The notes under the pieces: generated by a model
Database searches by the model: none
What the model was told of the DNA's origin: nothing
What the model saw: only the letters and a program-made list of their open reading frames with translations
Translations under genes and position numbers: made by a program
Origin: Planctomycetes bacterium ADurb.Bin069
Lineage (GTDB): Bacteria; Planctomycetota; UBA8108; UBA8890; UBA8898
NCBI GenBank assembly: GCA_002070955.1
Contig: MWEK01000040.1
Location: 1 to 37,501 of the forward strand
Reading direction: 5' to 3'
DNA length: 37,501 nt
Shown: positions 15,203-23,126 of the stretch, one piece after another
How positions within the stretch are numbered: position 1 is the stretch's first letter
How the letters are laid out: each line of letters begins with the position of its first letter

Positions 15203-16372
15203 ATGACCGACAGGCAGCGCAAAACCATGCCGATTTCTCCAAGGGAGCTCGCGTTTTGCGGTCTCCTCGGGGCGTGCGCGCTGCTTCTGCCGGTGTTGTT
15301 TCACATGGTCCGCGCCGGCCACGTCTTCATGCCCATGTACCTGCCGCTCGTCACGCTCGCCTTCTTCGTGCGCCCCCTGCCCGCCGCGGTCACGGCCTGC
15401 GTCGTGCCGCCGCTTTCGGGGGCTGTCACGGGAATGCCGCCCTTCTACCCCCCGACGGCCATCTGGATGGCGATCGAACTGGCGCTGATGGCCGCGCTCA
15501 TCGCCGCGATCGTCACGCGCCGCCCGCGGGTCAACGAGTGGCTCGTCTTGCTTCCCGTCCTCGTCTTGGGGCGCTTCGTCTACGTCGGACTCGTCTACTT
15601 CACCGCGCTGCTGATCGATCTGCCCGAGAAGGTCATGGCCGGCTTGTCCTTGCTGGGCGGATGGCCCGGCTTGATTCTCATGGCCTGCGTCGTGCCGCCG
15701 GTGGCGAGACTCCGAAGAAGCAGGACGGCTTTCGGCGCCGGCGAGGGGCTTCCGGCGGAAACCAATCCGAATCCCCGGTCGACGTTCTTCAACGAGATCG
15801 CGCCCAAATGGGACGGCTGGGAGGATCTGTCGGCGCTGGCGCAGAAGCTCGCCGCGGGGTTGGAGGAGTTCGGCGTTGGGCCGGGCGAAACGGTGCTTGA
15901 CGTCGGCTGCGGGACCGGGAACCTGACCCGGGCGCTCCTGGCGCGGCTCTCGGCGGAAGGACGGGTCGTCGCCATCGATATCGCGCCGGGCATGCTCAAG
16001 GTGGCGCGGGACAAGATCGCCGACGGGCGCGTCACCTGGCAGATCGCCGATGCCGCGAAGATCCCGCTGCCGGACGCATCGGTCGATCGCGTGTTCTGCT
16101 ATTCCGTGTGGCCGCATTTCGACGATCCCGGCGCCGTCGCGGGGGAGTTGCGCCGCGTGCTGCGCTCCGGGGGCAGCCTGCACGTTTGGCACCTGGCGGC
16201 GCGCGAGAAGATCAATGCGATTCACGCCGAGGCCGCCGCGGTCGTGCGGAGCGACGTGCTGGCGCCCGCGGCGGAGACCGCGGGTCTCCTGGGCCGCCTC
16301 GGCTTCGCGGTGCCCGTTGCCCGCGAAGACGAGACGAGCTATGTGGTGACCGCGGTCAAGGAACAGCGGTGA
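15203..16372 (+). CDS. ECF transporter S component fused to a SAM-dependent methyltransferase
   Basis: This 389-residue protein has two parts. Residues about 15-170 form five to six membrane helices resembling the substrate-binding S component of ECF transporters, with the compact FMPMYLPL and TGMPPFYPPTAIWMAIELALM segments typical of that fold. Residues about 190-389 are a class I methyltransferase: a FFNEIAPKWDGW opening, motif I VLDVGCGTGN at 231-240, the acidic VVAIDIAPGML strand, and DAAKIPLPDASVDRVFC before motif IV. EcfT and EcfA genes follow directly, so the S domain has its own module. The fusion implies that the imported molecule, or something made from it, is methylated on the cytoplasmic side; that is inference and the substrate cannot be read off. 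No frameshift separates the two parts. Start ATG 15203 with GGAGGG three bases upstream. Confidence 0.85.
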   Translation: MTDRQRKTMPISPRELAFCGLLGACALLLPVLFHMVRAGHVFMPMYLPLVTLAFFVRPLPAAVTACVVPPLSGAVTGMPPFYPPTAIWMAIELALMAALIAAIVTRRPRVNEWLVLLPVLVLGRFVYVGLVYFTALLIDLPEKVMAGLSLLGGWPGLILMACVVPPVARLRRSRTAFGAGEGLPAETNPNPRSTFFNEIAPKWDGWEDLSALAQKLAAGLEEFGVGPGETVLDVGCGTGNLTRALLARLSAEGRVVAIDIAPGMLKVARDKIADGRVTWQIADAAKIPLPDASVDRVFCYSVWPHFDDPGAVAGELRRVLRSGGSLHVWHLAAREKINAIHAEAAAVVRSDVLAPAAETAGLLGRLGFAVPVAREDETSYVVTAVKEQR

Positions 16373-16378
16373 AGCCGG

Positions 16379-17143
16379 ATGCGAATGCGCTGGTCGTGGC
16401 ACGACATCTGGGGCTGCGCGCGCGGGCCGGTGGCGCGGCTCGCCCCGCACGTTAGGATCGCCGCCGGCGCCGGCGTGTTCGCCGCCTGCCTGGTTGCGCC
16501 GGCCACCCGCGCCTCGGGCACGGCGTTGATCGCGGCGGCGGCCGCGGCGTGGATCGCGGCCTGTCGTCCTCCGCGCCGCATCGTCGCGCAGTGCCTTCTT
16601 CTCGGGCTTGTGCTCTTTCTGCCGTACTTTCTCTTGATTCCGCTGGTGGACGCGGAGGTTGCGCCGGCCTGGGGGAAATACGGGGCGCTGGCGGTCCCCT
16701 GGAGCGTATTCCTGCACGGCCTGGCGTCCTTGGCGGTTTCCGTGGCCGCCGTGACGAGCCTCGGCATGAGCGAATTGCGCGAGGGGCTGGGACGGCTGCC
16801 GATTCCCCGGGTGGTCGTCCTCATCGTCGTCCAGATCGTGCAACAGTCGACCACGCTCCTTGAAGAAACGCAGCGCGCGGCGGCGGCCATGCTGCTGCGC
16901 GGCGCCGCGGGCAAGGGTTTTTCCGCGATGCGCGTTTTGGCCTCCTTTCCGCGCGTGTGGCTGCCGCGCGTCATCGCGCGGGCCGAGCGCGTGGCCGTCG
17001 CGATGGAACTGCGGGGTTACTGCGAGGCGGGATCGCTGTCCTTCACGCGCGCCGCCTTCAAGGCCGCGGATGGCGCGGCTCTGGCGCTGGCGGCATTGGC
17101 GTTCGGAGGCGCGCTGGCCCTCCGCTGGGTGCAGGCGCCATGA
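16379..17143 (+). CDS. ECF transporter transmembrane component EcfT
   Basis: This 254-residue membrane protein has hydrophobic helices at its N-terminal half and again at the end. The family-defining coupling motif is seen as RAERVAVAMELRGY (EcfT-type Ala-Arg-Gly region), which docks on the ATPase. An earlier helix carries LLEETQRAAAAMLLRG, another coupling helix. It links the S component to the ATP-binding subunit in energy-coupling-factor importers. The ATG at 16379 is six bases after the previous stop, and the end overlaps the EcfA start by four bases (ATGA at 17140-17143), so the three genes form one translation-coupled operon. Confidence 0.85.
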   Translation: MRMRWSWHDIWGCARGPVARLAPHVRIAAGAGVFAACLVAPATRASGTALIAAAAAAWIAACRPPRRIVAQCLLLGLVLFLPYFLLIPLVDAEVAPAWGKYGALAVPWSVFLHGLASLAVSVAAVTSLGMSELREGLGRLPIPRVVVLIVVQIVQQSTTLLEETQRAAAAMLLRGAAGKGFSAMRVLASFPRVWLPRVIARAERVAVAMELRGYCEAGSLSFTRAAFKAADGAALALAALAFGGALALRWVQAP

Positions 17144-17844
17144 GCGGCGAGGCCCTCGTCTTTCGCGACGTGCGCGTGCACCGCGGGCCGGGGCTTCCGC
17201 CCGTGCTCGCGGGCGTCTCCTTTTCCCTCGCCGCCGGCGAGCGCGCGGCGCTTGTCGGGCTCAACGGCTCCGGCAAAACCACGCTGCTTTCGTGCGCCGC
17301 GGGGCTCGTGCCGCACGAGGGGGAAGTGCACGTGCTCGGCGTGCGGGTCGGCCCGCGCAGCTTGGGGGAGGTTCGCGCGAAGATCGGTTTTCTCTTCAAC
17401 GTCCCCGAGGATCAGCTCCTCTTCCCGAAGGTGGTCGAGGACGCCGCTTTCGGCTTGCTGCGCCGGGGGGTCTCGCCGGACGAGGCGCTTCGGAAGGGGC
17501 GGCAGACCCTCGAACGCCTCGGCGTGGGACACCTTGCCGATTCGGCGCTCCACCGGCTTTCCCACGGCGAGAAGCAGCGCGTGGCGCTGGCGGGGGCCGT
17601 GGTCCTGGACCCGCCGCTCTTGCTGCTCGACGAGCCGTCGTCGGGGCTCGACCCTCTCGGAAAACGAGCCCTCGCCACAACGCTCTCAGGCCTCGATGCG
17701 GCCATGTTGATCGCCACGCACGACCTGGAATTCGCGGCGCGCCTCTGCTCGCGTTTCATCCTCCTCGAAGGGGGCGGGATTGCGCTCGATGTGCCGCGGG
17801 CCGAGGAGGTCCTGCGGCGATGGGACGGTGGCGAGGGACAGTGA
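17140..17844 (+). CDS. ECF transporter ATP-binding component EcfA
   Basis: This 234-residue ATPase has Walker A GLNGSGKTT, the ECF/CbiO-typical Q-loop PEDQLLFPKVVEDAAFG, signature LSHGEKQRVALA, Walker B LLLLDEPSSGLD and the switch His in IATHD. It powers uptake by the preceding EcfT and S component. Only one ATPase gene is present, so it would act as a homodimer, as in single-EcfA group I systems or CbiO/BioM. The single dedicated ATPase next to its own S gene supports a group I (dedicated) rather than group II (shared) module. Confidence 0.92.
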   Translation: MSGEALVFRDVRVHRGPGLPPVLAGVSFSLAAGERAALVGLNGSGKTTLLSCAAGLVPHEGEVHVLGVRVGPRSLGEVRAKIGFLFNVPEDQLLFPKVVEDAAFGLLRRGVSPDEALRKGRQTLERLGVGHLADSALHRLSHGEKQRVALAGAVVLDPPLLLLDEPSSGLDPLGKRALATTLSGLDAAMLIATHDLEFAARLCSRFILLEGGGIALDVPRAEEVLRRWDGGEGQ

Positions 17845-17901
17845 GCGCGGCTCGGCGCCGCCGGCCGCGCCGCTCCGCGCGGGCCAGGGCCGTCCGCGGC
17901 C

Positions 17902-18438
17902 TCAATTCAACAAGATCCGCCTGAATGCCCGCAGGCACTGATCCTTATGTTCCGGGCCGACGTAGCCGAAGGGAACGGCGGCAAGGGCGACCGTTTGGAA
18001 CGGGCTTGCGACCAGGCCGAGACAGCGGCCCAGATCCGCCGCGAAGGCGGCAATCCACGCCTCCCAGACCGTATCGACGGAGAGATCCCAGGCCAAGCCG
18101 TCCAGAGTTCTGGCGCCGCCAAGGGCGCGCTCCTCGGCGACCCATGTCAGGCCTTCGATCGCGGCCGCAACCCATTCCGACGCCCCGGGCGCCGTCCACC
18201 AGGGCGGCGGGCGGCGCCGAGCCCCCGGTCCGATTTGCGTCCGGATCTCCGCGGCGCGGCGGAGCAGGGTTCTCGCGGGGAGCGACCACGCGACGGTCAG
18301 AAGGTCCTCCTCGGGGCGGGAAAGGGTCCAGCGCACGGCCGCGATCAGATCCGGACCGTCACCAGGCTCCGAGAAACGGCAAGGAAAAGCCGCCCTGTCG
18401 CCCCGGGGGACGTGCGACGCGGCCCAAGACGTCCACAT
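17902..18438 (-). CDS. Hypothetical protein, possibly a truncated restriction-related protein
   Basis: This 178-codon frame from ATG 18438 (the frame is open from TTG 18528) looks coding by its even amino-acid use and Trp content. A segment near residues 110-140 (LDGLAWDLSVDTVWEAWIAAFAADL) vaguely recalls the helix before the nuclease core of McrC-like restriction proteins, but the nuclease motifs are absent. If so it is an N-terminal fragment that lost its 3' part. No ribosome binding site is evident. It is convergent with the ECF operon, 57 bases beyond EcfA, and divergent from the DUF2779 nuclease gene. Function is unknown. Confidence 0.45.
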   Translation of the reverse strand: MWTSWAASHVPRGDRAAFPCRFSEPGDGPDLIAAVRWTLSRPEEDLLTVAWSLPARTLLRRAAEIRTQIGPGARRRPPPWWTAPGASEWVAAAIEGLTWVAEERALGGARTLDGLAWDLSVDTVWEAWIAAFAADLGRCLGLVASPFQTVALAAVPFGYVGPEHKDQCLRAFRRILLN

Positions 18439-18558
18439 GACGCGGCCGGGGGGACTTATCCGCCGTTGCGGCCGCCCGCCATGTCCCGCGGCCGGATGCG
18501 TTGTCTTAGGCCCCGCGGCGTGCAACAATCAGCCGCTGGATCCGCGGGAGAAGGCGGC

Positions 18559-20025
18559 ATGCGACTCTCGAAGTCACGGTTCACTTCCGGCCTCCAGTGT
18601 CATCGGCGGCTCTGGTGGGAGGTTCATGAACCCCAGGCGAAGGAACTCATCCCCGACGAGCTCACGCAGGCGATCTTCGACCAGGGCACGCGGGTCGGCG
18701 CGGTCGCGCGGTCCTACGTCCCCGGCGGGCGGCTCGTCGATCTGCCGCACAACGCTTACGGAGAACGGATCGCCCTCACCGGAGAACTCCTCCGGGAACC
18801 GACGCCCGCCATCTACGAGGCCACATTGACGGCGGGCGACGTCTACGCCGCCATCGATATCCTGGAGCGCGCGGGCGACGGCTTCAACCTCATCGAGGTC
18901 AAGTCCTCGACAAGGGTCAAGGACGAGCACATCCCCGATGTCGCCGTCCAGGCGTATATCCTCCTGAGCAACGGCCTCGCGCTGAAGCGGGCCGAACTGA
19001 TGCACCTCAACCCGGCGTGCGTCTATCCCGATCTCTCGCATCTTTTCAAGCGGGCGGACGTGTCGGCGAGGGTCGGAGCGCTGCAGCGTGAGCTCCCCCG
19101 TCTCATCGCGGAGCAGCTCCGCGTGCTCGCCGGCGGTCTGCCGGATGCGTCGGTGGGCGAGCACTGCGCGCAGCCCTACGCCTGCCCCTTCATCGACCGT
19201 TGCCGGGGAGCTCTTCCGCGGTACCACGTGAGCACGCTTTACCGCGTGAAGAAGGGCGGGGAGAAGTTCCTTGCCAGCGGCATTGAGACCATCGACCGCC
19301 TGCCCGCCGGTTTGAAGCTGAGCGAAATCCAGGAGCGCCAGCGGCGGGCGGTGACGACGGGCCGCCTCGTCGTCGAGCCCGGCCTGGCCGGCGCCCTGCG
19401 GGATTTCGAGGAGCCCATCGCCTTTCTCGACTTCGAGACCGTGGCGCCGGCCATTCCCGTTTGGAACGGTTGCCATCCTTACGCTTCCGTGCCGGCGCAG
19501 TTCAGTTGCCACCGCCTGTCGCGCGACGGCGCGGTCGTTCACTACGAGTGGCTGTCGGAGGGCCCCGACGATCCGCGGCCGGAGATTGCCCGGCGGGTGG
19601 CCGAAGCCTGTCGAGACGCCCGCTCCATCGTGGCGTACAACGCCCCCTTCGAACGCCGGCAGCTCGAAGCTCTCGCCGACGCCGCGCCTGAACTCGCCGA
19701 CGAACTCATGGCTATCGCCGAAAAACTCCTCGATCTCCTGCCCGTCGTGCGGACATACGTTTATCACCCGGACTTCGCCGGAAGCTTCAGCATCAAAAGC
19801 GTTTTGCCGGCCTTGGTTCCGGGGCCCGGGTACGAGGAACTCCAGATCGCGGAAGGCGGCGTCGCGAGCGCGCGGCTCGAGCGTTTGCTGCTCAGGGGCG
19901 GCGAGATGACGGCGGCGGAGCGGCGGCGCGCCGCCGGCGAGCTGCGGCGCTACTGCGCCCTCGACACCGACGGCTTGAGGCGCCTCCTGGAGCGGCTGCG
20001 CGGGCTGAAGCCGGGCGGCGACTGA
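18559..20025 (+). CDS. DUF2779 protein: Cas4-like nuclease fused to DnaQ-like exonuclease
   Basis: This 488-residue protein has an N-terminal PD-(D/E)xK nuclease of the Cas4/RecB type, with D100 and E113-x-K115 as the catalytic set. Four cysteines (C14, C203, C209, C215) are placed as in the [4Fe-4S]-cluster Cas4/AddB fold. The C-terminal half is a DnaQ-like 3'-5' exonuclease: D291-x-E293 (Exo I), N361-x2-F364-E365 (Exo II) and D469/D471 (Exo III). This arrangement is DUF2779. The protein probably trims or degrades DNA in repair or defence; no CRISPR array or Cas1/Cas2 is nearby, so an adaptation role is not supported. ATG 18559 begins with the typical LSKSRF segment, and a GGGAG lies 8-12 bases before it. 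Confidence 0.88.
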   Translation: MRLSKSRFTSGLQCHRRLWWEVHEPQAKELIPDELTQAIFDQGTRVGAVARSYVPGGRLVDLPHNAYGERIALTGELLREPTPAIYEATLTAGDVYAAIDILERAGDGFNLIEVKSSTRVKDEHIPDVAVQAYILLSNGLALKRAELMHLNPACVYPDLSHLFKRADVSARVGALQRELPRLIAEQLRVLAGGLPDASVGEHCAQPYACPFIDRCRGALPRYHVSTLYRVKKGGEKFLASGIETIDRLPAGLKLSEIQERQRRAVTTGRLVVEPGLAGALRDFEEPIAFLDFETVAPAIPVWNGCHPYASVPAQFSCHRLSRDGAVVHYEWLSEGPDDPRPEIARRVAEACRDARSIVAYNAPFERRQLEALADAAPELADELMAIAEKLLDLLPVVRTYVYHPDFAGSFSIKSVLPALVPGPGYEELQIAEGGVASARLERLLLRGGEMTAAERRRAAGELRRYCALDTDGLRRLLERLRGLKPGGD

Positions 20026-20138
20026 TGGCACAGCCGCGCCGCGGCGCGACCGTCGCCGGCACGCGCCCCGCGGCCATCCCCGGAAAGCGCGGCGATTCGC
20101 TCGCGCCGGTCGAGACGAAGGAACGAGAGGAGTGCGGA

Positions 20139-20252
20139 TCAGTCCGAATGCTTGCGGGCTTCCCTCTTGGCGCGCTTCTCGGCGCGCTTCTCTTCCTTCG
20201 ATTTCTGGGGCTTTTTCTTGGTTTCTCTTTCGCGACGCTGTTCTTTTGACAT
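20139..20252 (-). CDS. Tiny lysine/arginine/glutamate-rich protein
   Basis: A 37-codon frame on the minus strand, ATG at 20252 and TGA at 20141-20139, encodes an extremely charged peptide. It starts MSKEQRRERETKKKPQ and continues with repeated Glu-Lys-Arg-Ala units. Similar short MSK-type Lys-rich ORFs are common as conserved hypotheticals in bacteria, and a TAGAAT-like -10 lies immediately upstream on the minus strand, so it may be nearly leaderless. It runs against the end of the DUF2779 gene. The opposite-strand frame encodes Leu/Phe-rich residues, the expected shadow of Lys/Glu-rich coding. Confidence 0.5.
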   Translation of the reverse strand: MSKEQRRERETKKKPQKSKEEKRAEKRAKREARKHSD

Positions 20253-20672
20253 GGTGGTATTCTAACGCGGCGCGGCCGTGATTTCCACTGCAAGTTGTTC
20301 CGGCGGCGTCCTACTTGCCACAGCCTGGCTCGCGCCGGGATGTGGGGGTGATGCCGTATTACGGCGCCCCGCCGGAGTCCACGGCCGCGGACAAAGGCCC
20401 GGGGCTTGCGTTGGCTGCGTCTGTGGACAAAACGGGCGATGCGGTCCCAGCCGCGGCGCCGGCCGGCCTCGGACGCAGGAAGAAGGACGCCGCGCGCCGG
20501 TTGGCGGCCGTCCGCGCGGCTCTTGGCTGAAGGACGGGAGCCGCCGAAGAGCCGCCTATTTCGACCCTCTTCAAAAGAAGGCCTTACGGCTGCTTGTCCG
20601 ATCACGAATGAAGTTCACCGCCGTGGACGGATTCATGGATGCGCGGGGGTGAACGCGGGCTGAGCGGGTGTG
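20253..20672. other. Intergenic stretch without a supportable gene
   Basis: This part of a 560-base gap carries only short overlapping frames with no ribosome binding site or recognisable family. One frame ending near 20650 reads DPLQKKALRLLVRSRMKF, which might be a decayed fragment. I see no tRNA, repeat array or mobile element. Confidence 0.4.
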
Positions 20673-20727
20673 GTCCGAGGCGATGCCGCAAGGCTTTTTT
20701 GCTTCGGACGGTGTTTGGGGGGCAAAC
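20673..20727 (+). ncRNA. Two adjacent hairpins before the small conserved gene
   Basis: GTCCGAGGC (20673-20681) pairs with GCTTCGGAC (20701-20709), nine pairs including one G-U. Its loop contains a GCC-GCAA-GGC mini-hairpin followed by six Ts. Directly after it, GTTTG-GGGGG-CAAAC (20713-20727) forms a second hairpin. The inner hairpin plus T-run could be a terminator, and the whole could be a structured RNA. No known class is recognised. Confidence 0.35.
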
Positions 20728-20812
20728 ATAACGTGAATCGGCAACGTAACAATGAATGACGAACGTCGCCGGGATTTACGCGGATAATCCCGTCCTCGGA
20801 ACGGACAAAGAC

Positions 20813-21115
20813 ATGGCCATGAGGCTTTCCAACAAAGCTCGCATCGCCCGCCGCGCCGCGGAGGCTCTCCGGGCGGCCGAGGAAAAGCGCGTGCGTCCGC
20901 CCCGGAAAATCGCCGTTAGGCCGCCGCGATCCGTGGCGACCAAGCGTGTTAAGCTGGTGTGGAAGGTCTTTAACGACGGATTCAAGGAGATGGCCTGCTT
21001 TCCCTTTTCGAAGGAAGCCGAGGCGAAGGCGAAAGCCGCGGCGCTCGCCGAGAAGACGGGGAAGCCCCACTTCGTCAACGGCGTCAAAGTTCCCATGACC
21101 GACGCCGCGGAGTGA
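20813..21115 (+). CDS. Small conserved protein of unknown function
   Basis: This 100-residue basic protein has an Arg/Lys/Ala-rich N-terminal half and a compact C-terminal domain: VWKVFNDGFKEMACFPF, then an alanine-rich helix, then GKPHFVNGVKVPM. That C-terminal pattern resembles short planctomycete proteins in which a beta-hairpin and a helix precede HFV-x-VK-PM. Function is unknown. ATG 20813 is chosen because residues upstream (start at 20756) look random; ATG 20819 is also possible. A GATAAT at 20783-20788 may be its -10 box. The XRE regulator gene follows 115 bases downstream. Confidence 0.65.
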   Translation: MAMRLSNKARIARRAAEALRAAEEKRVRPPRKIAVRPPRSVATKRVKLVWKVFNDGFKEMACFPFSKEAEAKAKAAALAEKTGKPHFVNGVKVPMTDAAE

Positions 21116-21186
21116 AGCAAAGGCGCCGATGCTGCCGCCGCAATCTTGGCGAAGGGTAATATGAGGACGTTTTCCAACTCGTAGGG

Positions 21187-21192
21187 TACAAT
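21187..21192 (+). promoter_or_regulatory. -10 box of the XRE regulator
   Basis: TACAAT sits 38 bases before ATG 21231, which has AAAGGAG five bases upstream. The -35 region is not recognisable. Confidence 0.4.
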
Positions 21193-21230
21193 ATGGCGAT
21201 GGCATCCGATGCATGGCGAAAGGAGATTCC

Positions 21231-21680
21231 ATGCCTAACATTGCCGTAGTCCTGAGAGATGAGATTCACAGACTTGCGCGCAAGGCGGCTAAACCGACTT
21301 TCGGGAAGTTCCAGAAGGACGGCGCCGCGCTGAAACGCTGGGTCGCGGATCTCAAGCGGCGCATGGCCAAGCTGGAAGCGGAGCACAAGCGCGTGTGGTC
21401 CCGCATCGAGGCGATCGAGGGCGCCGTCCCCAAGGCGGCGCCCGGCGACGTGGCCAAAGCGCGCTTCAGCGCCAAGACCATCAAGGGTCTGCGCCTCAAG
21501 CTCGGCGTCTCCCAGGGAGAGCTCGGGAAGCTCGTCGGCGTCAGCACGAACTCGGTCTACAAGTGGGAGCAGAAGAGCGGGCGCCTGAGGATCAGACAGA
21601 AGACCGCGGCGGCCCTCGTCGCGCTGCGCGGCATGGGCAAGCGCGAGATGCGCGCGCGCCTCGGTAAGAAGCGCAAGTAA
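21231..21680 (+). CDS. XRE-type helix-turn-helix regulator
   Basis: This 149-residue DNA-binding protein starts MPNIAVVLRDEIHRLARKA, a characteristic opening of a family whose N-terminal helix precedes a coiled coil (here about 30-65, rich in Lys/Glu/Arg). The C-terminal XRE HTH is at about 86-117 (LRLKLGVSQGELGKLVGVSTNSVYKWEQ in total), with a KWE recognition helix end. It probably binds DNA as a dimer. The frame is open from ATG 21213, but AAAGGAG at 21219-21225 fixes the start at 21231. Its target is unknown; the nearest gene pair is convergent. Confidence 0.85.
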   Translation: MPNIAVVLRDEIHRLARKAAKPTFGKFQKDGAALKRWVADLKRRMAKLEAEHKRVWSRIEAIEGAVPKAAPGDVAKARFSAKTIKGLRLKLGVSQGELGKLVGVSTNSVYKWEQKSGRLRIRQKTAAALVALRGMGKREMRARLGKKRK

Positions 21681-21713
21681 CGCCGCGCTCGGCTTCGTTC
21701 CGCCGCGGTGCTC

Positions 21714-21725
21714 GGCGGCGCCGCC
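21714..21725. terminator. Palindrome between convergent genes
   Basis: GGCGGCGCCGCC is a perfect 12-base palindrome in the 54-base gap between the plus-strand XRE gene and the minus-strand GntP gene. It has no T-run on either side, so a bidirectional terminator role is only a possibility. Confidence 0.25.
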
Positions 21726-21734
21726 GCCGTCCCG

Positions 21735-23117
21735 TCACGCGAAGGGCAACAGCGCCGCGAGCGTCATGGTCACCGCCAATCCGACGACGGCCGTCAGACT
21801 GACGGTGACGGTCCACGTCTTGAGAGCCTCGACCTCCGTCAAGCCGCCCATCTTGGCGAAGACCCAGAAGCCGCTGTCGTTCATCCAGTTGCCGCACTGA
21901 GCCCCCCAACCGATGGCGAGGGCCACGTAGACCGGGTGGAAACCGAGCGTCTCGGGCGCGCCGATCAGGGCCGCCATCATGGCGCCCGCCGTCAGCATGG
22001 CCACCGTGCTGGATCCTTGCGCGAACTTGATCACGAAGGCCACGAGGAACGCCGCCAGAAGCAGCTTCATCCCGCCGAGCGCTCCTCCCGAAGCGGAGAA
22101 CATCTGCTCGACGGAGTCCCCGATTCGGGCTTCCTTGAGCATGGCGCCGAAGGCCCCGCCCGCCGAGGTGATGAGAATGATCAACCCCGCGCTGGAGAGC
22201 GAACTCTCCACTAGGCGCGCCATCGCGGCGCGCCCGGGCTTGCGCCGCCGCGCGAGGACGGCCGCCGCGATGACCGCCGAGCAGAGCATCGCGAGGTTCG
22301 GGTTGCCGACGATCGCGGTGATCTCGGCCAGGCGGGCGAAGTCCTTCCCGCCCTCGGGGAGCTTGGCCAGGCTGCTTGCGAAGGTGTTAAGGGAGATCAG
22401 GAGGACCGGCAGGGTGATGGGGAGCGACGCGGCGAAGAGCCCGGGAAGCTGGGCGTCGGGCAGCGGCTCGGGCTCAGGCAGCGCCGAGGCCAGGGGCCGC
22501 ATGGGGATGTCGAACTTCCGAGACCACCAGACGACGAAGCAATAAATCACGACGGCGGTGGGCAGCGACGCCGCCAGCCCGAACATGATCATGATGCCCA
22601 GGTCGATCTTGAAGATGTCCGCCAGGATCAGCGGCCCCGGGGTGGGAGGCACCATGGAATGGGTGATCGAGGCGCCCGCGCCCATCGCAAGGATCAGGAG
22701 GAGATACCGTATGCCGGTCCGGCGGTGAGTCGAGCGCGCCAGGGGCAGCAGGAGATAGAAGATCGTGTCGAAGAAGACGGGGATCGAGAGCACGAATCCG
22801 CTGGCCATGAGCGCGGCCGGGGCGCGCCGCTCGCCCAAAAGCCGCATCAGGAAGCGGACGATGCGGTCGGCCGCGCCGCTGCGCGTCAGGCAGTCGCCGA
22901 TGACCGCGGCGAAGGCGATGACGATGCCGATCTTGCCGGCCGTCGCGCCGAATTCCACGGCGACGCGCGTGATTTTCTGGTCCAGGGCGCCCGGGGCGCA
23001 AAGGCTGACCGCGAGGGCGGCCGTGATAAGGGCCACGAAAGCGTTGATGCGCAGAATCAGGATCGCGCCCACGACGATCCCGATCCCGAGGGCGAGAATA
23101 ACGAACGGGTGGCCCAC
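21735..23117 (-). CDS. GntP-family permease (gluconate/organic acid symporter)
   Basis: This 460-residue protein with about 12-14 membrane helices has GntP-family features: an N-terminal FVILALGIGIVVGAIL segment, the conserved ITHSMVPPTPGPL loop and, near the C-terminus, GWGAQCGNWMNDSGFWVF. Members carry gluconate and related sugar acids by proton symport. The exact substrate cannot be told, and no gluconate kinase or hexonate dehydratase gene is nearby. It is the last gene of the OPT-PepD-GntP group, nine bases after PepD, so it may be transcribed with peptide-use genes and carry a different organic acid. Confidence 0.9.
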   Translation of the reverse strand: MGHPFVILALGIGIVVGAILILRINAFVALITAALAVSLCAPGALDQKITRVAVEFGATAGKIGIVIAFAAVIGDCLTRSGAADRIVRFLMRLLGERRAPAALMASGFVLSIPVFFDTIFYLLLPLARSTHRRTGIRYLLLILAMGAGASITHSMVPPTPGPLILADIFKIDLGIMIMFGLAASLPTAVVIYCFVVWWSRKFDIPMRPLASALPEPEPLPDAQLPGLFAASLPITLPVLLISLNTFASSLAKLPEGGKDFARLAEITAIVGNPNLAMLCSAVIAAAVLARRRKPGRAAMARLVESSLSSAGLIILITSAGGAFGAMLKEARIGDSVEQMFSASGGALGGMKLLLAAFLVAFVIKFAQGSSTVAMLTAGAMMAALIGAPETLGFHPVYVALAIGWGAQCGNWMNDSGFWVFAKMGGLTEVEALKTWTVTVSLTAVVGLAVTMTLAALLPFA

Positions 23118-23126
23118 GGCCGGGGC

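Noticed and set aside
18559..20025. CRISPR adaptation module with a Cas4
   Set aside because: There is no repeat-spacer array, Cas1 or Cas2 in the window, and the DnaQ half makes this DUF2779 rather than a Cas4 protein.
20253..20672. Short plus-strand frames in the gap before the hairpins
   Set aside because: They overlap each other in different frames, lack ribosome binding sites and show no family resemblance.
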